Below, in pieces: positions 56,920 to 64,000 of a stretch of 64,000 nt of DNA. A model generated the notes under the pieces. It ran no database searches. It was not told where the DNA came from and saw only the letters and a program-made list of their open reading frames with translations. The stretch is from assembly GCA_036501625.1 (NCBI GenBank), contig DASXZY010000046.1, positions 1 through 64,000 on the forward strand, in the 5' to 3' direction. The position numbers were made by a program, and so were the translations under genes. The stretch's first letter is position 1. Every line of letters begins with the position of its first letter. Source of the DNA: Palsa-1400 sp036501625. Lineage in GTDB: Bacteria; Verrucomicrobiota; Verrucomicrobiia; Limisphaerales; Palsa-1400.

Positions 56920-57138
56920 GAGCAAACGTTAGAGCATCGGCCGGAAGCAGTCTATGGCAAAGAGCGAGAGAATTAGCATGGACCGGCTCGCTATGGCCTG
57001 GCCGCGTTTTGACCCTCAATTAAGTTCTGATTCGGATCAAATTCCACATTCCGGTCGTTCGGCGTGGGATTCAGATAATATGTGAAGTCCGTGAAGTCTC
57101 CACAAATTTTCCCATAAAGAGCGTTGTTGACATTGCCA
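56920..57138. other. Intergenic region, about 220 bases, unclear
   Basis: Lies between yajQ and the CHAD gene, both minus. A short minus frame ending near 56991 (GDFTDFTYYLNPTPNDRNVE) has protein-like composition but no start outside the CHAD gene and no family. It may be a gene fragment or chance. No terminator seen. Confidence 0.3.
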
Positions 57139-58017
57139 TTACAGGCTTTTCCGTTCCGCGCGGCGGAGGTGGCGGCGCAATCGCTTGTGGAATGCGCCGG
57201 GTTTATCGCCAAAGACTCCGGGGGCTAATTTGCGGATGCGCTTGCGCAATGCGGCTCTCTTGCCGTCGATCCGCTTTGGGAGCGCGCCAAGGCCGCGGGC
57301 GGGATGGGCGCGGTGTTCCTTGTCCAAGGCTTTTTGAGCCATGACAAGGTCGTGATCGTCTCCCAGGGCTTCGGTCAGGTCGTCGCAATGGTCCAACATC
57401 CGGCAAAGCTTCTTGGGAATAATCTCCCGAACCAGCTCCAAGCCGTAGCCGAGCGACTTGGCCTTCTTGCGCAACTCGTGCCAATGGGCGGCCGTGGGGG
57501 ACATGCGCGCGGTTTTGAAGGCTTTGCGCCCCTGGCTGTAAACGCGCTTGAGGCCGGCCGCAAGGTCGTCCGCCGTGGCTTCCCGGCGGGGCCAGGCCGC
57601 GAGGCTGTGGCCGGAGGCTTCGAGCATGGCGCGCACCGATTGGCTTTGGGCCGGGATGCGGCGAAGCAGGAAGAATTGCCGGTGGCGCAATTGGTGGAGG
57701 AGATGGCTTCCGGCGGGGCTGCCGGCCGCCTTAAGTTTGCCCAGCGTGCGCAGTTGCACAATGACATCCCGCAAGGGCGACAGTTCCCGCCCGGCGTGGC
57801 CCAGGCGGCGGTTCTCCGCGCGGTAAAGGTCCTTGGGAAGCGCCTCGCGCATGGCTCGCAACAAAGCGCGCAATCGTTTGAGGGATTTGCGGGCGTTGTG
57901 GACCGTCTCGCCATTTTGGGAGCGGCACAATTCCACGCCAGCCAGTTCAATTTCCGCGGCGGCAATGCGGCTGAAAGCCGAGGTCAAACTCTCACCGATC
58001 GCGATGCGGCAGCCCAT
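57139..58017 (-). CDS. CHAD-domain protein
   Basis: 292 aa, all-helical. CHAD domains bind polyphosphate through conserved His and basic residues: VHNARKSLKRLRALLRAM, SPLRDVIVQLRTLGK, HWHELRKKAKSLGYGLELV and LTEALGDDHDLVMAQKAL are all readable. The C-terminus is very basic (RAALRKRIRKLAPGV; RLRRHLRRAERKSL). Possibly associates with polyphosphate granules. ATG at 58017 is used; a TTG-type start lies a few codons upstream. It is divergent from the esterase gene, 71 bases apart. Confidence 0.9.
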   Translation of the reverse strand: MGCRIAIGESLTSAFSRIAAAEIELAGVELCRSQNGETVHNARKSLKRLRALLRAMREALPKDLYRAENRRLGHAGRELSPLRDVIVQLRTLGKLKAAGSPAGSHLLHQLRHRQFFLLRRIPAQSQSVRAMLEASGHSLAAWPRREATADDLAAGLKRVYSQGRKAFKTARMSPTAAHWHELRKKAKSLGYGLELVREIIPKKLCRMLDHCDDLTEALGDDHDLVMAQKALDKEHRAHPARGLGALPKRIDGKRAALRKRIRKLAPGVFGDKPGAFHKRLRRHLRRAERKSL

Positions 58018-58088
58018 GCGGCAGCATAACACGCCGCGAGCCGATTAAAAGCTTGAATCCTCCGGCGCAGCCGTCACACCATCCGCGA

Positions 58089-59084
58089 ATGATCACAATT
58101 TGTTCCCGCTTCCTGCTGCTGGCGGCGCTGCTGGCCGTCCCGAATTTGCCCGCCGCGCCGACCGATGACGTTTACAGCCTTGGCCCCGATTCGCTGCCGC
58201 ATGAAGGCGTTCCGCACGGCAAAGTCATCGGGCCGTTGACGCTGGCGAGCGAAGTTTTCGGCAACACGACCCGCCACTATTGGGTGTATGTCCCGGCGCA
58301 ATATGATGCCAAACAGCCGGCTGCCCTGATGATCTTCCAGGACGGGCAGGCTTTTGTCGGCCCCGGCGGCGAATACCGGATTCCAAACGTGTTTGACAAT
58401 CTCATCTACCGCCGGGAAATGCCGGTGACGCTGGCCGTCTTCATCAATCCCGGCCGGCTGCCGAATCAGCAGGAAGCCACCTCGACCAATTGGGGCGACA
58501 GCATCAACAACCGGGGCATCGAGTACAATGAACTCAACGACCATTACGCCAACCTGATTGTCAAGGAATTGCTGCCCGTGTTGGAGAAGGATTACAACAT
58601 TTCCCCCAACCCGGATGACCGCGCCATTGGCGGCGCCAGTTCGGGGGCGATCTGCGCGTTCACGGTCGCATGGCAGCGTCCCGATCAATTCCACAAAGTC
58701 ATCAGCACCATTGGAAGCTTTACGGATATTCGCGGGGGCGATGTCTATCCCGATCTCATCAGCCAAAGCGAGCGCAAGCCCATCCGCATTTTTCTTCAGG
58801 ACGGCGTCAACGACCTCCGCGGCCGCGGGCGCAATGGCAGCGACTACAATCCGAAACGCGACTGGCACGCCCAAAACATCAAGATGGTGGCGGCGCTGAC
58901 GGGCAAAGGCTACGACGTGAATTACTGCTGGGGCATCGGCACCCATTCCGGCAAGCAGGGCGGCGCGATGATGCCCGAAATGTTGCGCTGGCTTTGGCGA
59001 GATTATCCGCGCCCTGATGACCCGCGTCATGACAGCAATCGCAAGCTGTTCGTTCCCGCGGAATCGGCGCAGGCCGAGAAGTAA
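58089..59084 (+). CDS. Secreted alpha/beta-hydrolase esterase (enterochelin / feruloyl esterase-like)
   Basis: 331 aa with a signal peptide (MITICSRFLLLAALLAVPNL). The esterase D-type fold: HYWVYVPAQYDAKQPAALMI, the oxyanion region FQDGQAFVG, the nucleophile Ser in RAIGGASSGAICAF (G-x-S-x-G variant G-A-S-S-G), the acid in FLQDGVNDLRG, and the His in GIGTHSGKQGG. Probably hydrolyses an ester on a plant polymer, phenolic or siderophore; the substrate is not decided. ATG at 58089 was chosen because the TTG upstream (58053) lacks a signal peptide directly after it. Confidence 0.85.
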   Translation: MITICSRFLLLAALLAVPNLPAAPTDDVYSLGPDSLPHEGVPHGKVIGPLTLASEVFGNTTRHYWVYVPAQYDAKQPAALMIFQDGQAFVGPGGEYRIPNVFDNLIYRREMPVTLAVFINPGRLPNQQEATSTNWGDSINNRGIEYNELNDHYANLIVKELLPVLEKDYNISPNPDDRAIGGASSGAICAFTVAWQRPDQFHKVISTIGSFTDIRGGDVYPDLISQSERKPIRIFLQDGVNDLRGRGRNGSDYNPKRDWHAQNIKMVAALTGKGYDVNYCWGIGTHSGKQGGAMMPEMLRWLWRDYPRPDDPRHDSNRKLFVPAESAQAEK

Positions 59085-59136
59085 GCAGCGGCAATCCTTG
59101 CGTTGACTTGAGGGCAAACGGCCACCATATTGGAGC

Positions 59137-59889
59137 ATGAGTTTCGATATCTCCGCCCTGTTAGATCAGTGGGATTATCAGCCAGGCCAAGTTGTCGTTA
59201 GGAAGTTTCGCGGCAAGGATGGCCAGGACAAAATTCAGCTTCGGGTGGATTTGGGATTGTTGCAGATGAACGCCGAAGGCCGGCCGGATGGCAAGCATCC
59301 CTTCGGCCATGAATCTCTGATGGAACATTACCAGGAACGCCTGGAAAAGTTCCGCCGCGAACATGCCCATGATGAGAAATCGTTTCGTTTGACTTCCGAC
59401 GATTGCGGCAAACTCCAGCAGGAGGCCATCCAATATCATCACCGGTATATTTGCCTGTTCCAATTGGAGGATTTTGACGGCGTCATTCACGATGCGGAAC
59501 GGAATCTCAAGGTTTTTGATTTTGTGCAGCGCTATGCCGGGTCGGAAGATCTGGCGTGGTCGTTGCAGCAATTCCGCCCCCAATTGCTAATGATGCGCGT
59601 GCGCGCCAAGGGCATGATGGCGCTCAAGGATAATCGTTACGATTTGTTCTCCAGCATCGTTGAGGACGGCATGGAGGAAATCCGGCAGTTCTATCGCGAA
59701 CACGACCGGCCGGACCTTCTGGAAACCAGCGGCGAATTGCAATCGCTGGAAATCTGGCTTCAGGAAGTCCAGAGCAAACGCCCTTTGACTCCGCGCGAAA
59801 AGCTGGAAAACGACTTGGACGAAGCCGTCCGCAACGAGAACTACGAGGAAGCCGGCCGCCTGCGCGACGCGCTTCGCAAAATGGACTGA
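59137..59889 (+). CDS. UVR-motif protein of unknown function
   Basis: 250 aa, soluble. N-terminal VRKFRGKDGQDKIQLRVDLG and LGLLQMNAEGRPDGKHPFGH are typical of a planctomycete/verrucomicrobial family with a UvrB/UvrC-type C-terminal helix pair. The UVR motif is the last 35 residues (LENDLDEAVRNENYEEAGRL). The middle is all-helical (CLFQLEDFDGVIHDAERNL). UVR motifs mediate protein contact in UvrB, UvrC and McsA. No direct repair role is shown. It stands alone, convergent with the lipoprotein gene. Confidence 0.8.
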   Translation: MSFDISALLDQWDYQPGQVVVRKFRGKDGQDKIQLRVDLGLLQMNAEGRPDGKHPFGHESLMEHYQERLEKFRREHAHDEKSFRLTSDDCGKLQQEAIQYHHRYICLFQLEDFDGVIHDAERNLKVFDFVQRYAGSEDLAWSLQQFRPQLLMMRVRAKGMMALKDNRYDLFSSIVEDGMEEIRQFYREHDRPDLLETSGELQSLEIWLQEVQSKRPLTPREKLENDLDEAVRNENYEEAGRLRDALRKMD

Positions 59890-59895
59890 CGCCCG

Positions 59896-60384
59896 CTATT
59901 GGGCCGCCGGAACAAACGCGATCCCGCAATCCGCAGCCGCCGCTGACGTGGCTGTGACGGAGAAGGATGACACTTCATTGGCCATGAGCATCCATGGGAT
60001 GAACCCGTCGTCTTCCACCGGCAGCTTGCCTCCGTCCTCGTTAAACCAATCGATGTGATAGCTGAACCGCTGCGGCGATTTGGTCATGTTCTGCAAAGTG
60101 ACTTCGACTTTGAGATAGCGGCCGGGCGGATGGCTCAACCACACGTTGACGACATGGAGAACGCTGGTCAATTCAGGAGCGAGGATGAAACGCTTCTCGT
60201 CCGGCGCCGTGGCCTGTGCTGCCGGAGCGTTGACGTTTGGAGACGGCCTGGCCGCAGGAGTTCGCGTGGCTGGCGGCCTCGCGGCGGGAGGGCGCTCGGC
60301 AGAAGGCCCGGCACAGCCGGCCGCCCACACAATCGCTCCCGCCATCAAAACCACCCGCGCGCCCCTGTTAAATAGTCGTCCCAT
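59896..60384 (-). CDS. YcfL-like (DUF1425) lipoprotein
   Basis: 162 aa. Type II signal with lipobox: VVLMAGAIVWAAGC, Cys about residue 23. Then a Pro/Ala-rich linker and a beta-sandwich domain: FILAPELTSVLHVVNVWLSH, YLKVEVTLQNMTKSPQRFSY, DWFNEDGGKLPVEDDGFIPW. That pattern fits DUF1425/YcfL. In Escherichia coli ycfL lies beside the outer-membrane lipoprotein gene lpoB (ycfM); here it follows glgC and its start overlaps the glgC 3' end by 17 bases. Confidence 0.78.
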   Translation of the reverse strand: MGRLFNRGARVVLMAGAIVWAAGCAGPSAERPPAARPPATRTPAARPSPNVNAPAAQATAPDEKRFILAPELTSVLHVVNVWLSHPPGRYLKVEVTLQNMTKSPQRFSYHIDWFNEDGGKLPVEDDGFIPWMLMANEVSSFSVTATSAAAADCGIAFVPAAQ

Positions 60385-61675
60385 GCGGGATAACGCCATT
60401 CTTGGGAATGATGACGATGCCATCGCGCACATAATAGAGCGGATGGTCCACTTTGTCCGGCTTGCCGGCCGGCGAGATCCGGCAATCGCGCCCGATGCGC
60501 GCGTTTTTGTCAATAATCGCATTCTCAATGATCGTATTGCGCCCGATGCCGATGCGAGGCTGACCGCGCGCGGCGTGTTCGCGGATGGACGCATCGGATT
60601 CATAATAGTCGCACCCTAGCATGATGGTGCGGTCCAAAGTCGCCTCTTCGTCGATGACGCTGCGGACGCCCACAATGCTGTGGTGGACGTGCGATTTATT
60701 GATGATGCAGCCGTCGGAAATGATGGCGTGATCGATCTCGGCCGCATTGATCTTGGAGGCGGGCAAAAAGCGCGGGCGGGTGAAAATGGGCGCGCTCATG
60801 TCAAAGAAATTGAAGCGCGGCAAGTCCGAGACCAGGTCCAGGTTGGCCTCGAAATACGACCGGATCGTCCCGACGTCCTCCCAGTATCCTTGGAAAATGA
60901 AGGCTTGCACTTTCCGGGCGGTGATCGCGCCAGGGATGATGTGCTTGCCAAAATCGGTGAGGCTGTTGTCCAGCAATTTGAGAACGACGTCGCGGTTGAA
61001 CAGGTAAATGCCCATCGAGGCCAGCAGGTAATCTTCCTTCGGCTCCAGGCCCAATTGCTCCTGAACTTTGTGATCCACGCGCAACGAATCCACCAGGGCC
61101 TTTTCCTTGGGCTTTTCCACAAAACGCGTAATGCGCATCGACTGGTCCACTTGCATGATGCCAAAGGAACCCGCGTCGCTGCGCGGCACCGGGATCGTGG
61201 CCACCGTAATTTCCGCGCCGGTTTCCACGTGCTCGTCAATGATGCGCCGAAAATCCAGGCGGTAAAGCTGGTCGCCGCTGAGAATCAGCAGGTACTCGAA
61301 ATCCTGGTTGAGGAAGTGGACGAGGTTTTTCCGCACCGCGTCCGCCGTGCCCTGATACCACGAGGCGTCACTGAACGTTTGCTCGGCGGCCAGGATTTCC
61401 ACAAACCCGCCGGAAAACTGGTCGAACTTATAGGATTGCGAAATGTGCCGGTGAAGCGAGGCGGAGTTGAACTGTGTCAACAGATAAATCCGGCGCAGGC
61501 CCGAATTGATGCAGTTGGAAATGGGAATATCGACCAGGCGGTATTTCCCGGCCAGAGGGACGGCCGGCTTGCTGCGCTCGCGCGTGAGCGGGAAGAGTCG
61601 TGTGCCCTGGCCGCCACCCATGATGACGGAGAGAATATTGCTTGCGTTAACCGGCATGCGATTTCGTTGCGGCAT
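60368..61675 (-). CDS. glgC: Glucose-1-phosphate adenylyltransferase
   Basis: Makes ADP-glucose for glycogen. 435 aa. The N-terminal loop is GGGQGTRLFPLTRERSKPAV (Arg and Lys of the substrate site), then GKYRLVDIPISNCINSG, LILSGDQLYRLDFRR, FVEKPKEKALVDS, YLLASMGIYLFNRDV and YWEDVGTIRSYFEANL. The C-terminal half is the left-handed beta-helix with an allosteric role. No other glycogen gene is in the window. The start ATG has AAAGG very close upstream. Confidence 0.96.
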   Translation of the reverse strand: MPQRNRMPVNASNILSVIMGGGQGTRLFPLTRERSKPAVPLAGKYRLVDIPISNCINSGLRRIYLLTQFNSASLHRHISQSYKFDQFSGGFVEILAAEQTFSDASWYQGTADAVRKNLVHFLNQDFEYLLILSGDQLYRLDFRRIIDEHVETGAEITVATIPVPRSDAGSFGIMQVDQSMRITRFVEKPKEKALVDSLRVDHKVQEQLGLEPKEDYLLASMGIYLFNRDVVLKLLDNSLTDFGKHIIPGAITARKVQAFIFQGYWEDVGTIRSYFEANLDLVSDLPRFNFFDMSAPIFTRPRFLPASKINAAEIDHAIISDGCIINKSHVHHSIVGVRSVIDEEATLDRTIMLGCDYYESDASIREHAARGQPRIGIGRNTIIENAIIDKNARIGRDCRISPAGKPDKVDHPLYYVRDGIVIIPKNGVIPHGTTI

Positions 61676-61804
61676 AATCCTTTAAACCTGTTATTGAGTT
61701 CCTGGTTTCAGAAAAATTGTAAGCGCGTTTGCCCGGCAAGGCAAGGGATAATCCGCGGCCTCGGACGCTTTGACACAAGCTGGCGGTTTGCGTAAACTTC
61801 GTCC

Positions 61805-62416
61805 GTGAGCAAGCGCGCTATCTTTCATTTAAGTTCCGATCCAGCGTTCTCACTGCTCATCGAGCGGGTCGGGCCGATTCGCCTGAAGCCGCACCGCCAT
61901 TCGCTGTTTCAATCGTTGACCCAGGCGATCATTCACCAGCAATTGAGCGGGAAGGCCGCCGGAACCATTCTCGAAAGATTCCGGCTTCTGTTCCCGCCGG
62001 ACGCTTTTCCCGCTCCCGGCCAAGTCGTGAAAATGCCCCTCGAACGCTTGCGCGCGGCCGGCCTCTCTCGCCCGAAGGCCGGATACATCCTCGATTTGGC
62101 GAAGTGTTGCGATTCGGGATGGGCGCCTTCGCTGGATGATTGTGATTTGCTTGACGATGAGGCCATCGTCGCGAAGCTGACGGAAATCAAGGGCATCGGG
62201 CGCTGGACGGTCGAGATGTTCCTCATTTTCAATTTGGGAAGGCCGGATATCCTGCCCATTCACGATCTGGGTGTCCGCCGCGGTTTTCAAAATCTTTACC
62301 GGAAACGCAAAATGCCCGAACCGAAGCGGCTGGCCGAACATGGCCGCCGCTGGGCGCCCCATCGCACCATGGCCGCAAGGTATTTGTGGCGGGCGGCGGA
62401 CTCAGAAAAAGGATGA
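61805..62416 (+). CDS. DNA-3-methyladenine glycosylase II-like (HhH-GPD)
   Basis: Base-excision repair of alkylated bases. 203 aa, shorter than Escherichia coli AlkA because it lacks the TBP-like N-terminal domain. The helix-hairpin-helix is LTEIKGIGRWTVEMFLIFNL and the catalytic Asp is in LPIHDLGVRRG. HSLFQSLTQAIIHQQLSGKA is the typical first part. GTG start at 61805. It is divergent from glgC and 4 bases upstream of the next gene. Confidence 0.9.
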   Translation: MSKRAIFHLSSDPAFSLLIERVGPIRLKPHRHSLFQSLTQAIIHQQLSGKAAGTILERFRLLFPPDAFPAPGQVVKMPLERLRAAGLSRPKAGYILDLAKCCDSGWAPSLDDCDLLDDEAIVAKLTEIKGIGRWTVEMFLIFNLGRPDILPIHDLGVRRGFQNLYRKRKMPEPKRLAEHGRRWAPHRTMAARYLWRAADSEKG

Positions 62417-62420
62417 AATC

Positions 62421-63530
62421 ATGAAGAGAATCTTATGTTTGCTGTTGCTTTCGTTAAGCCGGGTTCTGGCTCAGGATGCCAAGCCGCCCATTCACGTCGC
62501 CATCGTCGGCTTGGTGCATGACCATGCTTATGGGTTCATTCCTTTGACACAAAATCGGCCCGACGCGCAATTGGCCGGCATCGTGGAGCCTGACAAAGAA
62601 TTGGCCGAGTCTTACGCAAAGCGGTTCCACCTTAACAGCGATCTTTTTTACCCGACCCTGGACGCGCTGCTGGCCAAGACCAATGTCAATGCCGTCGCCG
62701 CCTTTACCTCGACTCTTGACCACCGGCGCGTCGTCGAAATGTGCGCCCCGCTGCACATCGACGTCATGATGGAAAAACCGATGGCGGTGAACATGACGGA
62801 GGCGCGGGCCATCGAGGCGGCCGCCAAGCGCGGCGGCATCCAGATCGTGGTCAATTTTGAAACGACCTGGTACCAGGGCAATCAAACCGCCTACAAATTG
62901 GCGGACGAGGACCACGCCATCGGCGACCTGCGCAAAATCGTGGCGCATGATGGGCATCGCGGCCCGCGGGAGATCGGCTGTTCGGAAACGTTCCTCAAAT
63001 GGCTGACCGATCCGACGTTGAATGGCGGCGGGGCGCTGCCGGATTTTGGCTGTTACGGCGCGGACCTTATCACTTGGCTGATGGGCGGGCAGCGGCCCAT
63101 TTCGGTCGTAGCGGTCACGCAACACATCAAGCCGGACATTTATCCCAAGGTCGAGGACGAGGCCACCGTGATCCTCACTTATCCTAAAGCGCAGGGCATC
63201 ATTCAGGCCTCGTGGAATTGGCCCATCGACCGCAAGGACCTCGAAATCTATGGCAGGACCGGCTACATCAAGGTGCCCCGGAAGAATGTCCTGGAAATGA
63301 GGAAATTCGGCGAACAAGAGACCAGCCAGGAATTGCCCGCCCCGCCGCTGGACAGCCCGGACCATGACCAGCTTTCCTATCTGGCGGCCGTGGTGCGCGG
63401 GGACATCAAGCCTTCCGGCCTTTCCTCGCTCGCCATGAACATGACCGTCACGGAAATTCTGGATGCCGCCCGGGAGTCGGCCCAGACGGGAAAGCGGATT
63501 GATTTGCCGGCACCGCCGCCCGCTGAGTGA
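62421..63530 (+). CDS. Secreted Gfo/Idh/MocA-family oxidoreductase
   Basis: 369 aa with a signal peptide (MKRILCLLLLSLSRVLAQ). Rossmann domain HVAIVGLVHDHAYGFIPLTQ, where the GxGxxG is altered to GLVHDH; then VAAFTSTLDHRR and MMEKPMAVNMTEARAIEAAA (the E-K-P motif). The C-terminal part has GGGALPDFGCYGADLITWLM, a helix with the Asp and Tyr that bind substrate. It may act on a sugar or cyclitol in the periplasm, where an NAD cofactor would have to be retained tightly. ATG at 62421 has AAGGA 8 bases upstream and follows the glycosylase stop by 4 bases. Confidence 0.87.
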   Translation: MKRILCLLLLSLSRVLAQDAKPPIHVAIVGLVHDHAYGFIPLTQNRPDAQLAGIVEPDKELAESYAKRFHLNSDLFYPTLDALLAKTNVNAVAAFTSTLDHRRVVEMCAPLHIDVMMEKPMAVNMTEARAIEAAAKRGGIQIVVNFETTWYQGNQTAYKLADEDHAIGDLRKIVAHDGHRGPREIGCSETFLKWLTDPTLNGGGALPDFGCYGADLITWLMGGQRPISVVAVTQHIKPDIYPKVEDEATVILTYPKAQGIIQASWNWPIDRKDLEIYGRTGYIKVPRKNVLEMRKFGEQETSQELPAPPLDSPDHDQLSYLAAVVRGDIKPSGLSSLAMNMTVTEILDAARESAQTGKRIDLPAPPPAE

Positions 63531-63705
63531 AGGCGTGGTGCAATATTCGCGCGGTGGCGCCGTATGGAAGTTGGAAGATTTGAGGCCCGATGAGATCGCA
63601 TAGCGCGGTGGCGGCTGCCACCTTGCGCGACAGCGGCCAGGGGCCTACATTAAATGGGGTCAAGCAAATGCAAGCGCGGCCCCGGCAGATTGAAGGAGTC
63701 AGAAT

Positions 63706-64000
63706 ATGAAAGTTTGTTCGTCAGTTTCTCGGATGGCGCTTATCGCGATGATGGCCGCGTGCCTCGTCGCGCCTTGGGACGCCAACAGCGGCCAAAACCC
63801 CGTCTTCCCTCCCGGCAATCCGCCCGCGCCTCCGCCAGGCGCCGCCTCGGCGCCGTTGCCTTATGGCGCGGGAGAGGTGTTGAAGATGTACCAAGGGGGA
63901 ATCAATAAAGACATTATTGTAAACTACATCGACAGCACGCCCGGCTCTTATCACATGTCGGCCGACCAAATCATCTATCTTCAGGGTGTTGGGGTGCCGC
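63706..64000 (+). CDS. Secreted protein with C-terminal repeat-type helical domain (truncated by window)
   Basis: ATG at 63706 follows a strong GAAGGAG site (63692-63698); the frame is open to the window edge (98 codons seen). The first 24 residues are a signal peptide (RMALIAMMAACLVAP), then a Pro-rich linker (NPVFPPGNPPAPPPG). Then GEVLKMYQGGINKDIIVNYI and MSADQIIYLQGVGVP, which look like a short helical domain found in verrucomicrobial secreted proteins. The function is unknown. The C-terminus lies outside. Confidence 0.6.
   Translation, partial: MKVCSSVSRMALIAMMAACLVAPWDANSGQNPVFPPGNPPAPPPGAASAPLPYGAGEVLKMYQGGINKDIIVNYIDSTPGSYHMSADQIIYLQGVGVP

Noticed and set aside
56991..57212. Short minus frame with NPTPNDRNVEFDPNQN
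   Set aside because: Partly overlaps the CHAD gene, no ribosome site, no family; kept only as a note in the intergenic entry.

Overview
The window is chromosomal DNA from a GC-rich (about 60% by eye) Gram-negative bacterium. It is most likely a member of the Verrucomicrobiota, near the Pedosphaera/Limisphaerales branch. This placement is inferred from gene content: tandem membrane proteins with TPR tails, a PQQ-type beta-propeller with a signal peptide, a Gfo/Idh/MocA oxidoreductase with a signal peptide, a DUF6941 protein, and UVR-motif and YncE-phosphoesterase proteins. No rRNA, CRISPR array, intact insertion sequence or prophage was seen. One tRNA gene (tRNA-Ile2, CAT anticodon) is present, with a decayed integrase fragment beside it.

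Layout. 0.4-9.8 kb: a DEAD-box RNA helicase with a DbpA-type tail, a histidine kinase / HD-GYP response regulator pair, a fucosyltransferase-like gene with a strong terminator, class II fructose-bisphosphate aldolase, and two Hsp20 genes behind a probable sigma-54 promoter and ending in a strong terminator. 9.9-18.4 kb: an HD-domain protein and a UvrD-type helicase, then on the minus strand DUF6941, holB and an O-antigen-ligase-like protein, followed by accB-accC-thiE. 18.9-25.3 kb: a LysR regulator overlapping a uvrA gene, a Uma2 protein, a beta-propeller protein, a small protein and an NAD-dependent epimerase.

25.3-34.6 kb is the most distinctive block. Four tandem, overlapping paralogues of GT-C membrane proteins with TPR tails (TMTC-like) lie behind a REC-PAS-histidine-kinase gene. 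34.6-43.1 kb: small membrane proteins, an ABC exporter, a TPR membrane protein, a helix-turn-helix protein, and a pair encoding a GHMP-kinase/UDP-sugar-pyrophosphorylase fusion and a GalU-like nucleotidyltransferase. 43.1-47.3 kb: the integrase remnant, tRNA-Ile2, a sugar kinase-MurQ fusion (cell-wall sugar recycling), a small protein and mnmE.

47.3-64 kb: a YncE/phosphoesterase secreted protein, a glutaredoxin, purM-tyrS-lactonase, yajQ with a beta-helix protein, CHAD, esterase, UVR-motif, YcfL-like lipoprotein, glgC, an AlkA-type glycosylase, a Gfo/Idh/MocA protein, and a secreted protein cut off by the window edge.

The common theme is envelope and sugar biochemistry (nucleotide-sugar supply, glycosyl transfer, MurNAc recycling, lipid export) among housekeeping genes. 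The signalling proteins include degenerate modules: an HD-GYP domain that has lost its HD motif and a receiver-like domain without its aspartate.
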